10,325 nucleotides of DNA, from positions 1 through 10,325 of the forward strand of contig WFOJ01000183.1 of NCBI GenBank assembly GCA_015488125.1, written 5' to 3'. Positions 1 to 7,172 of this stretch are shown one piece after another. Origin of the DNA: Mariprofundaceae bacterium (GTDB lineage Bacteria; Pseudomonadota; Zetaproteobacteria; Mariprofundales; Mariprofundaceae). Below the pieces are notes generated by a model. The model was not told the origin of the DNA, made no database searches, and was given only the letters and a program-made list of their open reading frames with translations. Position 1 is the stretch's first letter, and each line of letters opens with the position of its first letter. The position numbers were made by a program, and so were the translations under genes.

Positions 1-2
1 CC

Positions 3-599
3 TTCGCTGAGCTGACCTCAACGCTGGCCATGAGCATGGGGCTTGCCTGGGCAAGCGGCCTGAACCTTTATGCAGCCGTGTTGATGCTCGGCCTGATGGG
101 GTCGATGGGCTACATGACCCTGCCGACGGAATTGCTGGTCTTGCAGGATCCACTGGTTATTGCGGCAGCAGGGTTGATGTATGTTGTGGAATTCTTTGCT
201 GATAAAATCCCCGGCGTGGACAGTAGCTGGGATGCACTGCATTCCTTTATCCGTATTCCCGCTGGTGCCATGCTGGCGGCAGCCGCCGTTGGCGATGTTG
301 ATCCGGCAATGGCTATCACCGCCGGTTTACTCGGTGGCGCCATCACCGGCGCTACGCATGCTGCCAAGGCTGGCAGCCGAGTGCTGATCAACGCCTCACC
401 AGAGCCAGTCAGCAACTGGAGTGCATCCATTGCCGAAGATATGGCTGTTGTTGGTGGCCTGTGGACGGCACTGCATTATCCACTGTTGTTCTGCCCGCTG
501 CTGATACTTTTTGTACTGCTGCTGATCTGGCTGCTGCCGCGTTTGTGGTCAGCTATTTGTTCCCTGTTCGCCCGCATACGCAGTTGGCTGAACACATAA
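3..599 (+). CDS. DUF4126 family integral membrane protein (5' end at window edge)
   Basis: Small hydrophobic protein of about 190-200 residues. The first in-frame ATG is at 30, but the frame is open to the left edge, and the residues before that ATG (FAELTSTLA) look like the usual amphipathic start of this family, so the true start probably lies just outside the window. Seen in the sequence: an early ASGLNLYA motif, then a MYVVEFFADKIPGVDS stretch and an IRIPAGA stretch (about residues 50-80 from the ATG), glycine/alanine-rich helices, and a strongly hydrophobic C-terminal helix ending in basic residues. These are hallmarks of DUF4126. No biochemical function is established for the family. 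The stop TAA overlaps the likely start of the next gene, suggesting co-transcription with the EcfT-like gene and thiE-thiD. Family assignment is from motif recognition; any role in thiamine metabolism would be inference only. Confidence 0.8.
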   Translation, partial: FAELTSTLAMSMGLAWASGLNLYAAVLMLGLMGSMGYMTLPTELLVLQDPLVIAAAGLMYVVEFFADKIPGVDSSWDALHSFIRIPAGAMLAAAAVGDVDPAMAITAGLLGGAITGATHAAKAGSRVLINASPEPVSNWSASIAEDMAVVGGLWTALHYPLLFCPLLILFVLLLIWLLPRLWSAICSLFARIRSWLNT

Positions 600-1306
600 A
601 CGCTGAATCGCATGCACGTGCTTTGAATAATGCCACATGCCAGCTCGTGCTGGCATCGCTTTGGTTACTGCATATTGCTGTCAATCAGTGGCTGAACGTT
701 GCTATTGTTCAGTTGCTGGCTGCCATCATGCTGTTATATGATCAGCAGGGAACAGCACAGCCGATCCGGCAAGGCTGGCGCCTGCTGCGCTGGCTGCTGT
801 TGCCATTGCTGCTGTTGCATATGCTGTTCACACCCGGTACCTTTTTCATACCGGGAATCCCCGTGAGCCGTGAAGGTGTGAACAACGGCCTGTTGTTGGC
901 TGTGCATCTGGCGGCGATGGTGTATGCGGCGATGCTGCTCTCCCGCTTGATCACTTTGCCTGTATTGTGGCCGCTTGCTTCTCGCATCCCTGTTATTGCC
1001 CGTTTATTGCCGCTTTACCTGCATGTATGGCCGGAGTTATGGCAACACATGCAACAGGCAGCCAGGCATCAACAGCAACGATGGCACAACAGCGGCAAAC
1101 ACTGGCGGCAGTTACCTGGCCTGATCGCGGATATGGTGGTGGAAACTGACAGGCGCGCGCGCGCCATATCATTCCCTGAACATTCGCTCACCCTGCCAGC
1201 TCATCCACCTGCGGTAACTCAGCCAAGGCTTTCAGTCTATCTGTTGGCCCTGCTACTGGCGCAGGATTTACCCGGAACGGTCAGTTTTTTACTACAAGAG
1301 GTTTAA
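584..1306 (+). CDS. CbiQ/EcfT-like transmembrane protein (possible ECF transporter T component)
   Basis: About 240 residues from a TTG at 584 that overlaps the preceding gene by 16 nt. GTG at 545 or TTG at 623 are alternatives, and no convincing Shine-Dalgarno picks one. The next in-frame ATG (728) would delete the first membrane helix. Visible: hydrophobic segments coded at about 641-745, 785-835, 885-960 and 965-1020; a conserved-looking SREGVNNGLLL stretch before a helix, as in short proteobacterial CbiQ/EcfT relatives; then a basic, glutamine/histidine-rich cytoplasmic stretch and a hydrophobic C-terminal helix. In ECF transporters the T protein couples two ATPases to a substrate-binding S protein. 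The usual Ala-Arg-Gly coupling motifs are not clear here (nearest is RRARAIS), and no ATPase or S gene is present. The thiE neighbour starts 3 nt downstream. Family call is tentative. Confidence 0.55.
   Translation: MAEHINAESHARALNNATCQLVLASLWLLHIAVNQWLNVAIVQLLAAIMLLYDQQGTAQPIRQGWRLLRWLLLPLLLLHMLFTPGTFFIPGIPVSREGVNNGLLLAVHLAAMVYAAMLLSRLITLPVLWPLASRIPVIARLLPLYLHVWPELWQHMQQAARHQQQRWHNSGKHWRQLPGLIADMVVETDRRARAISFPEHSLTLPAHPPAVTQPRLSVYLLALLLAQDLPGTVSFLLQEV
1294..1301 (+). promoter_or_regulatory. Ribosome binding site of thiE
   Basis: ACAAGAGG lies 8 nt before ATG 1310. It favours that ATG over an out-of-frame ATG at 1306 that overlaps the preceding stop codon. Confidence 0.6.
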
Positions 1307-1309
1307 TGT

Positions 1310-1951
1310 ATGCGTCAATTTCCCGGCGGTATCTATGGTATTTTGCCATCAGCGCTGAGCCTGCAGGATATGCTGGCAAAAGCCGAAGCTGCCATGCGCG
1401 GTGGCCTGCGACTGATTCAGTACCGCAACAAAAAACAGGGCTTTCATCGTGCCCGCAAGGAAGCCCAGGCCCTGCGTGCCTTGTGTGACAACTATGATTG
1501 TACGCTCATCGTCAACGATTCTATTCAACTGGCCAAAGCCTGTCTGGCCGATGGGGTGCATCTTGGGCGCGCTGATATTTCATCCCTGGAATCGTTGCGT
1601 CAGACGCTTGGTGAGCATATGTTGCTGGGCGTGACCTGCCGGGCTGATGCCGCCTGGGCCAGGCATGTGCTGACCTGCGATGTGGATTATCTCTCTTTTG
1701 GCGCAGTATATGCCTCACGCAGCAAACCGGATGTGCCGGTGATGGGCATTCCCCGTTTGCACAAGGCGAGGCAAATGTTTCCCGATGCCCGCATCTGCGC
1801 CATTGGTGGCATCACGGCGGAACGCTTGCCGGAAGTCATGGCATGCGGTGTAGATGCGGCAGCGGTGATTTCCGGCTTGTTTTCTGTTGAAGATATTGAG
1901 GCGCAAGCGCGCCTGCTGGTGAAGCAATGGAACGCCCCGACTGCTGCCTGA
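1310..1951 (+). CDS. thiE: Thiamine phosphate synthase
   Basis: Cytosolic TIM-barrel enzyme of 213 residues, the usual ThiE size. It joins HMP diphosphate and carboxylated thiazole phosphate to give thiamine phosphate. Visible family motifs in order: QYRNKK (37-42, the diphosphate-binding strand), NDSIQLA (69-75), ADGVHLG (80-86), GVTCR (107-111, in place of the common GxSxH), DYLSFGAVY followed by SRSKP (136-140, corresponding to the TxTKP phosphate loop), AIGGI (164-168) and a terminal SGLF near 188-191. The substitutions in the TxTKP and GxSxH motifs are mild and all key charged residues seem present, so the enzyme is probably active. It starts 3 nt after the EcfT-like gene and its end overlaps thiD by 25 nt, so translation of the two is likely coupled. 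No TPP riboswitch is seen inside the window; it could only lie upstream of the left edge. Confidence 0.93.
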   Translation: MRQFPGGIYGILPSALSLQDMLAKAEAAMRGGLRLIQYRNKKQGFHRARKEAQALRALCDNYDCTLIVNDSIQLAKACLADGVHLGRADISSLESLRQTLGEHMLLGVTCRADAAWARHVLTCDVDYLSFGAVYASRSKPDVPVMGIPRLHKARQMFPDARICAIGGITAERLPEVMACGVDAAAVISGLFSVEDIEAQARLLVKQWNAPTAA

Positions 1952-2694
1952 CCATCGGTGGTTCGGATAGTTGCGGTGGCGCCGGCATTCAGGCGGATTT
2001 GCGCGTGTTTCATCGCTACCATCAACATGGATGCTCAGTCATAACGGCGTTGACTGCTCAAAATCCTGACACCATCCGGCATATCGAACCCGTATCACTG
2101 ACACAATTACGGGCAGAACTAGACGCCATCTTTGATTATTACCATGTCAAAGCTGTCAAAACAGGGATGCTGTGGGATGCTTCGCATATTACGCTTGTCA
2201 GCGATGTACTAAGGCAACGCCACCAGCGAGGCGTAGTGGTGGTTGATCCGGTGCTGGTGGCCAGCAGTGGCCGTCGTTTGCTGGATCCCGCCGCGACAGA
2301 TACCCTGCTGGAGCATTTGCTGCCGCTAGCCACAGTGATCACCCCAAACCTTGATGAAGCGGCTGTGCTAACTGGTATGTCCGCCTCTGATGATGAACTG
2401 GAGCTGGCCAGTCAGTTGCTGCTGCGTTGCCGCTGTGCTGTGCTACTTAAAGGAGGACATGCCAAAACAGCGCAATTGCGTGATCTGTTGCTGGAACCAT
2501 CAGGGAATGTGCATGTATTCACGCACCCGCGCCAACGCTGGAGCAAGCAGCGAGCACATGGCACAGGTTGCCGGATTGCCGCAGCCATCGCCGCGCTGCT
2601 GGCTGACGGCATACCACTTCCTCAGGCCTGCGAGCAAAGCATTACTGCCTTACAGAAAACCAGCAATGTATCACCACAAAGCGACTATATATAG
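1927..2694 (+). CDS. thiD: Hydroxymethylpyrimidine/phosphomethylpyrimidine kinase
   Basis: Cytosolic ribokinase-fold enzyme, 255 residues. It phosphorylates HMP and HMP-phosphate to HMP diphosphate, the pyrimidine substrate for ThiE. Visible: N-terminal TIGGSDSCGGAGIQADL (9-25), the HMP-binding TALTAQN (40-46), VVVVDPVLVASSG (103-115), ITPNLDEA (138-145), LLKGGH (173-178) and the anion-hole/catalytic HGTGC (211-215). The residues after HGTGC read RIAAAIAA, where the common form has T-hydrophobic-S; the catalytic cysteine is kept. ATG 1927 is chosen because the GSDS motif falls at its usual distance. It lies inside the end of thiE (25-nt overlap) and has only a weak ribosome site, which fits translational coupling. 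It is the last gene of the plus-strand run and converges on the tgpA gene with 31 nt between the stops. Confidence 0.95.
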   Translation: MERPDCCLTIGGSDSCGGAGIQADLRVFHRYHQHGCSVITALTAQNPDTIRHIEPVSLTQLRAELDAIFDYYHVKAVKTGMLWDASHITLVSDVLRQRHQRGVVVVDPVLVASSGRRLLDPAATDTLLEHLLPLATVITPNLDEAAVLTGMSASDDELELASQLLLRCRCAVLLKGGHAKTAQLRDLLLEPSGNVHVFTHPRQRWSKQRAHGTGCRIAAAIAALLADGIPLPQACEQSITALQKTSNVSPQSDYI

Positions 2695-2725
2695 CCGAGA
2701 GAAAAATTAATCCGGTGTGTTATGC

Positions 2726-4636
2726 CTACTCCAGCTCGCGTAGCTTTTGCTTTAGTTCGCGGCGGCTCCAGGGGCGCTGGGCGGGGTCGTAGCGCTGGGC
2801 TTCCCATTGTTGCAGCCATGCCTGCCAGCGCTGTGCATCAATAGCCGCTGGCGCTGGCAGCAGGCGCAATGGTTGCCAGGGCTGGCGCTGCACCTGATGT
2901 TGCTGCAACCAACGATCAACAACACGCCATTGCGCATGCAGGCGAACGGCGGAATGGCGTTGTCGCCAGAACAACCAGCCCCACCACAGCGCTGCACCGG
3001 CAAGCAGCAACAGGAGTAGACGGGGAAGCATGCCCTTCAGCCAGGACACAAGCTGACGATAAAGATTCATGCGGTCATCATTCTGGAATTCCAGTATATA
3101 ACGGTACCAGCTTAAGCGAATGCTTTCCCATATATCATCCAACTGGGGAAAGCGCACACCGGAAAGCTGCCAGCGCGAGGGCGGTGTGGCGTCCAGCCGC
3201 ACCCAGTGACCCTTCACCCAGACCTCTGTCCAGCTATGTGCTTGTTGCTGCCGGACAATCAAAAACTGCCCGCGTTCGTTCCATTCACCACCATAATAGC
3301 CATTCACAATCCGGGCTGGAAAACCAAGTTCACGTGCGGCCAGCGCCAGTAGTGTGGCATACAGTTCACAATGCCCGCGTCGCAATTGTAAAAAGGAAAC
3401 GATCGGATGTGCATCATCAATGGGTGCGTTGAGATCATAGGTCCATGTTTTCAGCCTCTGTTGCAGGCGCAACAGACTGGCCAGCGTAGGTTGCGCTTGC
3501 TCACCCAGCACCTGATGCAGCCATTGCCGCAATTGTGGCGGGATATGACGACGGCTGCGTTCCTCGGCTACAGGTGGGGCCAGCCTCAGCGTACCGACAC
3601 GCTGCTGACTTAAGCGCATATGCAAGCGCAAACGTCGCGATGGTGGCTGGCGAAAACGGGCATCGCCCTGTACATTGATTTCGCCGCTAAAAGGCATACG
3701 ACGAATGGAGGCAAGACCATCAGGTAGAAAGATATAGGCATGATCACTGGCTTCGCGGTACATCACAAGGTGAATATCATGACCAGCCTGAACGGCGGCA
3801 AGCTGCACATTCTGATGAATTGACCACCGTTGCCCAACCGGTACGTGCAGGCGTTGCCAGCTTCGACCATTGTAACGACTTAGTGTGACACCTCGCCAAT
3901 AGCGGCCCATCATCAATTGACGAAAACGTTGCGGTGTCATATTCACAGCTTCAATGCGAAAAGCCACGCGGGTATCCAGCTTACGGGCGAATGAACCAAT
4001 TTCGACCTGATCGCTGAAACCACCGGTTTTCATGCGTGGTTGAACGCCTGTCAGGGCACTATGATGATCAAAACGAGGCATCAATACAAACAGCAGACCC
4101 GTTCCTGCCACCAGCAGCAACATCAACCGCAGATCATGGCGAAGTGGTGGAGCCTCAATATATTCGTGCATCCCCTGGGAATACAGGCATACCGAGGCTC
4201 GCCACATCAACCATAACCAGCAGATCAACGGTATGATCAAAAAAAAGGAATCTGTCAGCACAGCCGCCGCCAGCACCAGAAAGGTTGCCGTCAGCAGGCG
4301 ATGTAAATGGTTACGTGGCGTTGCCGCCTCCACAGCAACGGCCAGCGCCAGAATCAGCATAAAATCGGTAAAGGCAACCGCCCACGGGCGTCCCATCGTC
4401 AATTCAAGGCCCACCCAGAGAAACCCCAACCAGCCAATCATGCTGGCCTGTAGCTCGCTTAGCGCAAAGCCAGGACCACGCCACCAACGCAAACTGGCGA
4501 TCACCACAGTAATCAACCAATACACCGGACTGACAAAATCAGACAGCGCCAGCGAAGCCACACCGCTAAGCAACACAGCCAACGTCAGGCGTTCAGCACG
4601 CAACATATCATGGCGAAATGGTTCGCTGACAATCAT
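2726..4636 (-). CDS. tgpA: TgpA-type membrane transglutaminase-like protein (DUF3488/transglutaminase/DUF4129)
   Basis: Large inner-membrane protein, 636 residues from ATG 4636; an upstream in-frame ATG at 4666 would add 10. I prefer 4636 because it forms an ATGA overlap with the stop of the DUF58 gene. Layout: five or six N-terminal membrane helices (residues 15-190, the DUF3488 region), a large periplasmic part, a transglutaminase-like core with a Cys-His-Asp triad visible as RRGHCELYATLLA (Cys 423), QAHSWTEVW (His 467) and VRLDATP (Asp 482), one more helix (about 540-558) and a basic, tryptophan/glutamine-rich cytoplasmic tail resembling DUF4129. The Pseudomonas homologue TgpA is an essential membrane protein with a periplasmic transglutaminase domain; its natural substrate is not known to me. 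It is encoded with DUF58 and MoxR, the standard partners. All three catalytic residues are present, so activity is likely. Confidence 0.9.
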   Translation of the reverse strand: MIVSEPFRHDMLRAERLTLAVLLSGVASLALSDFVSPVYWLITVVIASLRWWRGPGFALSELQASMIGWLGFLWVGLELTMGRPWAVAFTDFMLILALAVAVEAATPRNHLHRLLTATFLVLAAAVLTDSFFLIIPLICWLWLMWRASVCLYSQGMHEYIEAPPLRHDLRLMLLLVAGTGLLFVLMPRFDHHSALTGVQPRMKTGGFSDQVEIGSFARKLDTRVAFRIEAVNMTPQRFRQLMMGRYWRGVTLSRYNGRSWQRLHVPVGQRWSIHQNVQLAAVQAGHDIHLVMYREASDHAYIFLPDGLASIRRMPFSGEINVQGDARFRQPPSRRLRLHMRLSQQRVGTLRLAPPVAEERSRRHIPPQLRQWLHQVLGEQAQPTLASLLRLQQRLKTWTYDLNAPIDDAHPIVSFLQLRRGHCELYATLLALAARELGFPARIVNGYYGGEWNERGQFLIVRQQQAHSWTEVWVKGHWVRLDATPPSRWQLSGVRFPQLDDIWESIRLSWYRYILEFQNDDRMNLYRQLVSWLKGMLPRLLLLLLAGAALWWGWLFWRQRHSAVRLHAQWRVVDRWLQQHQVQRQPWQPLRLLPAPAAIDAQRWQAWLQQWEAQRYDPAQRPWSRRELKQKLRELE

Positions 4637-5649
4637 TCGCGCACCAGTGTTAACAACAATCCACATCGGGCAACAGGCGGCTGCTGCTGTGGTTGCGCCT
4701 CAGCCAGAGCTTTCAGGCACGAACGCGGCCAATCTTCATCGTCGGGTGAAAAACATTGTTGGCCAATGATCATCTTGCAGATCAACGGCTGTTGCCAGCG
4801 AGATTTCAGCCAGTACCAGGCCATGCCGAGCAAGCGTTCAAAATCGGCCATACTGGCATGTGCGGGCAAACGCAAATCAAGTGTCAGACTCTCCGCGACA
4901 TGTCGCACTTCGGGTTGTGCAAAGCGTTTGACGCGCCACTGCTGACTATCTCCGCCGGCTTTGCGCCAGTGAATACGCGCTGGTGCATCACCACGAACAT
5001 AGCCGCGCAATTCCTGAAAATCATCGCCATCCTGTAGCTGACGCGAGGGATCGCTGCTGACGGCAGCCAATGCCTGTTGAGGGAGCGCGACGGGACGGGG
5101 AAGCACGGGCAAATCAATGCTTGTGCTTATGCTGTGGGATAACTGCCACATGCCAATCGGCGCGGCGGTACTCAATCGCAAACGACGTGTGCGCAACATC
5201 CCCCGCTGTGGTGCCAGCAAACGACCCGACACATGTGCATGTGCGGATCCACGCCACCATTGCAACTGCCATCCTTCACCAGTAATCTGCACCTTTGCTG
5301 TGATGCTGCCGCTACCGGCCGTAGCCCGCCGCACCACCAGTGGCGAACCGGCTTCCAGCCATTCTGGCAAGGCAGCGCAGATATCCGGGCATTGGCGCAA
5401 CACGCTAAAACCCTGCCATAAACCGCCCAGCGCAATCATCACCAGCATGGCACCGCACAGGTACAACAGGTTATTGCCCGAATAAAATGCCGCTGCCCAT
5501 ACCCCCAGTAAAGATGTCAGCATGACTGCCCCGGGTCGTGTCATACCCAGCGACCAGCCTGCCGGTAAAGGCAGGCGCAGACCAACAAGAACATCCAGAC
5601 TGCGAAGCAACCATGGTGGCAGCCGCAGATCGGCAGGATCATAAGCCAT
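4633..5649 (-). CDS. DUF58 domain membrane-anchored protein
   Basis: 338 residues. Two hydrophobic segments near the N-terminus (about 41-57 and 61-78) anchor it, with the rest cytoplasmic or peripheral. The DUF58 signature is clear at residues 207-243: DGDDFQELRGYVRGD, then ARIHWRKAG and the strand WRVKRF, matching the family pattern of G-x-[DE]-F-x-x-L-R-x-Y, GD, R-x-I-x-W. Members of this family are regularly encoded next to a MoxR ATPase and a transglutaminase-like membrane protein and are thought to act with them, but no reaction is established. Here its ATG overlaps the moxR stop by one base (TGATG) and its own stop overlaps the tgpA start (ATGA), so the three are translated from one message. 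No von Willebrand A gene follows, unlike in longer versions of the cluster. Confidence 0.88.
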   Translation of the reverse strand: MAYDPADLRLPPWLLRSLDVLVGLRLPLPAGWSLGMTRPGAVMLTSLLGVWAAAFYSGNNLLYLCGAMLVMIALGGLWQGFSVLRQCPDICAALPEWLEAGSPLVVRRATAGSGSITAKVQITGEGWQLQWWRGSAHAHVSGRLLAPQRGMLRTRRLRLSTAAPIGMWQLSHSISTSIDLPVLPRPVALPQQALAAVSSDPSRQLQDGDDFQELRGYVRGDAPARIHWRKAGGDSQQWRVKRFAQPEVRHVAESLTLDLRLPAHASMADFERLLGMAWYWLKSRWQQPLICKMIIGQQCFSPDDEDWPRSCLKALAEAQPQQQPPVARCGLLLTLVRE

Positions 5650-6566
5650 CAGGCCGGGACGGGGCGTTGTTCCACAATACGTTGCAGGGCAACCGCTGTA
5701 TCACCCTGAGAGATGACCCGATGGGCAAGCGTTGGCAACCACACCTGCTGAATATCTGCCGCCGTGACATAGGCTTGTGCATTCAGCCAGGCATTGGCCT
5801 GTGCCGCACGCAAAACATCGCGTCCGGCACGTGGCGATGCCCCCTGATCCAGCCATTCGCCATTGCGTGTCAAAGCCAGCAGATCAAGCAGATAATCCAT
5901 GACAGCATCACTGACAGCAACGGCCATCACTTCGCTTCGCGCCTGCTCCACCTCGTCCCACGAGGTGATCGCCTCAAATGAAGACAGTTGCGCACGGCCT
6001 GCCTCACCGAGCAAAATACGACGTTCAGCATCACGATCAGGATAGCCAATGGCGATACGCATAAAAAAACGATCCAGTTGTGATTCAGGCAGAGGGAACG
6101 TTCCCAGATGTTCCTGGGGATTTTGCGTGGCCAGCACCAAAAATGGCTGCGGCAGGGCATGAGTCTCCCGCTCGATACTGATTTGCCCTTCGGCCATGGC
6201 CTCAAGCAGGGCGGATTGCGCCTTGGGGGTGGCGCGGTTAATCTCGTCAGCCAGGACAATATGATGAAAAATCGGCCCAGGGTGAAAGCTGAATGACTGT
6301 TTGGCAGGATCATAGATCTCAACCCCCACAATATCTGCAGGCAACAAATCAGCGGTGAACTGGATGCGGCCAAAATCACTGTGTAAACTGGCCGCCAGGG
6401 CCTGGGCCAGTGTTGTTTTGCCAACGCCGGGCACATCTTCGATAAGAAGATGCCCTCCCGCAAGCAGGCAGTTGAGCAAGGCGCGTACAACGTCCCGCTT
6501 ACCCGTCAGCGCCCGCAATAATTGCTGCTCCAGTTGCCAAAAGCGATGATGTATCTGTGTATTCAA
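5649..6566 (-). CDS. moxR: MoxR family AAA+ ATPase
   Basis: Cytosolic AAA+ ATPase of 305 residues, normal for MoxR. Seen in order: Walker A DVPGVGKTT (44-52), TADLLPADIVG (71-81) typical of the family, Walker B VLADEINRA (104-112), sensor 1 ATQNP (146-150), the arginine-finger region ESQLDRFFM (161-169) and sensor 2 SPRAGRD (244-250). MoxR proteins act as chaperone-like remodelling ATPases for membrane or periplasmic partner proteins; the partners here are expected to be the DUF58 and TgpA-type proteins encoded directly downstream. The start codon is TTG at 6566: an in-frame stop lies at 6576-6578, there is no alternative ATG, and a strong AGGAG sits 5 nt upstream. It is first gene of the moxR-DUF58-tgpA unit, yet a strong terminator hairpin (6591-6624) ends only 24 nt before its start, leaving little room for a separate promoter. 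Confidence 0.95.
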   Translation of the reverse strand: MNTQIHHRFWQLEQQLLRALTGKRDVVRALLNCLLAGGHLLIEDVPGVGKTTLAQALAASLHSDFGRIQFTADLLPADIVGVEIYDPAKQSFSFHPGPIFHHIVLADEINRATPKAQSALLEAMAEGQISIERETHALPQPFLVLATQNPQEHLGTFPLPESQLDRFFMRIAIGYPDRDAERRILLGEAGRAQLSSFEAITSWDEVEQARSEVMAVAVSDAVMDYLLDLLALTRNGEWLDQGASPRAGRDVLRAAQANAWLNAQAYVTAADIQQVWLPTLAHRVISQGDTAVALQRIVEQRPVPA

Positions 6567-6571
6567 GAGAA

Positions 6572-6576
6572 CTCCT
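6572..6576 (-). promoter_or_regulatory. Ribosome binding site fixing the TTG start of moxR
   Basis: On the minus strand AGGAG is followed by 5 nt (TTCTC) and then TTG at 6566-6564. An in-frame TGA at 6578-6576 overlaps this site, so translation cannot begin further upstream in this frame. Confidence 0.75.
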
Positions 6577-6590
6577 CATGGTCAGCACAT

Positions 6591-6624
6591 AAAAAAAGCG
6601 CATTCATGACGAACGCGCTTTTTT
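6591..6624 (-). terminator. Rho-independent terminator (symmetrical, could act both ways)
   Basis: Perfect 10-bp inverted repeat AAAAAAGCGC / GCGCTTTTTT around a 13-nt centre, with an inner TTC/GAA pairing. On the minus strand the GC stem is followed by seven T residues, a good fit to an intrinsic terminator for the small exported-protein gene that stops at 6674. The opposite strand has six T residues after the stem, so it could also stop plus-strand transcripts. It lies 24 nt before the moxR start codon. Confidence 0.85.
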
Positions 6625-6673
6625 ATCATTCATGCCACACGGATTCAACCGCTTCGCACGGTTTTGAAATTCG

Positions 6674-6979
6674 TTACAGCGCCCGAATTAGATCAACTGC
6701 CTCACTGGTCAGCTTTTCAATTTTCTGCTGCATGGCGCGACGCATGCGATCCACATCCTTTTTGGGCATACCTGCCTTTTCCAGTTCATCAAAATCTTTC
6801 ATACTGGACATAGAGGCGCGCAACTTCTTCATGATCAGTTGAACCTGCTCCATACCGGCCTTCTCTGCACCATAAGCCGGATTGATACCAACCTCCAGGA
6901 ATACGCCACCTGTATTCATCACAGGGAACAGAGCAACCGCGAACAGCAGGCCAAGGATCCCTGTTTTTATTCTTTTCAT
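6674..6979 (-). CDS. Small secreted helical protein of unknown function
   Basis: 101 residues from ATG 6979, chosen because AGAGGAG precedes it by 7 nt and a classical signal peptide follows at once; a longer reading frame from 7042 lacks both. Visible: MKRIK then a hydrophobic core (about residues 7-20), with a plausible signal peptidase I site after AYGA near residue 38. The mature part would be about 63 residues, highly charged and probably all helical, rich in methionine, lysine and aspartate/glutamate, with a KKDVDRMRRAMQQKIEKL stretch that could form an amphipathic or coiled helix. It contains no cysteine. I do not recognise a family. It is co-directional with moxR-DUF58-tgpA but has its own downstream terminator, and is separated from pdxB by about 190 nt of AT-rich DNA. 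Periplasmic location is inferred from the signal peptide only. Confidence 0.7.
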   Translation of the reverse strand: MKRIKTGILGLLFAVALFPVMNTGGVFLEVGINPAYGAEKAGMEQVQLIMKKLRASMSSMKDFDELEKAGMPKKDVDRMRRAMQQKIEKLTSEAVDLIRAL

Positions 6980-6986
6980 ATACACG

Positions 6987-6993
6987 CTCCTCT
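6987..6993 (-). promoter_or_regulatory. Ribosome binding site of the small secreted protein
   Basis: AGAGGAG on the minus strand, 7 nt before ATG 6979. It decides the start in favour of the signal-peptide-bearing 101-residue product. Confidence 0.75.
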
Positions 6994-7172
6994 TTCCTGA
7001 TTCCCCTGACACCTGACTGCAAGCGCCTGACTCTGGGCACACTCCAACGGAAAACGCGGGTCATGATGGGGAATTTTCATGTCAAATCAAGGAGAAATAT
7101 TACACCCATTAGAAAAACATTCATGATCATCAAGCTAACAACTTGAAAAGTTTGATGTTTTTAATTTATTGC

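Noticed and set aside
2695..2725. Shared terminator between thiD and tgpA
   Set aside because: The 31 nt contain no stem of useful length and no T run beside one.
2869..3432. 187-codon open frame on the plus strand
   Set aside because: Antisense to the transglutaminase and C-terminal parts of tgpA; no motif and no ribosome site.
4233..4769. 178-codon open frame on the plus strand
   Set aside because: It lies antisense to tgpA and the DUF58 gene, both of which have clear family motifs. Its translation is low-complexity with no domain.
5927..6490. 187-codon open frame on the minus strand within moxR
   Set aside because: An out-of-frame shadow of moxR, whose Walker and sensor motifs are intact.
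6980..7042. Longer start for the small secreted protein
   Set aside because: The added 21 residues would precede the signal peptide, and the ribosome site AGAGGAG points to ATG 6979.
7120..7172. AT-rich pairing (AACTT/AAGTT with outer CATCAA/TTGATG) as a pdxB terminator
   Set aside because: Stems are short, bulged and AT-only, and the T run is about 10 nt away, so it does not fit an intrinsic terminator.
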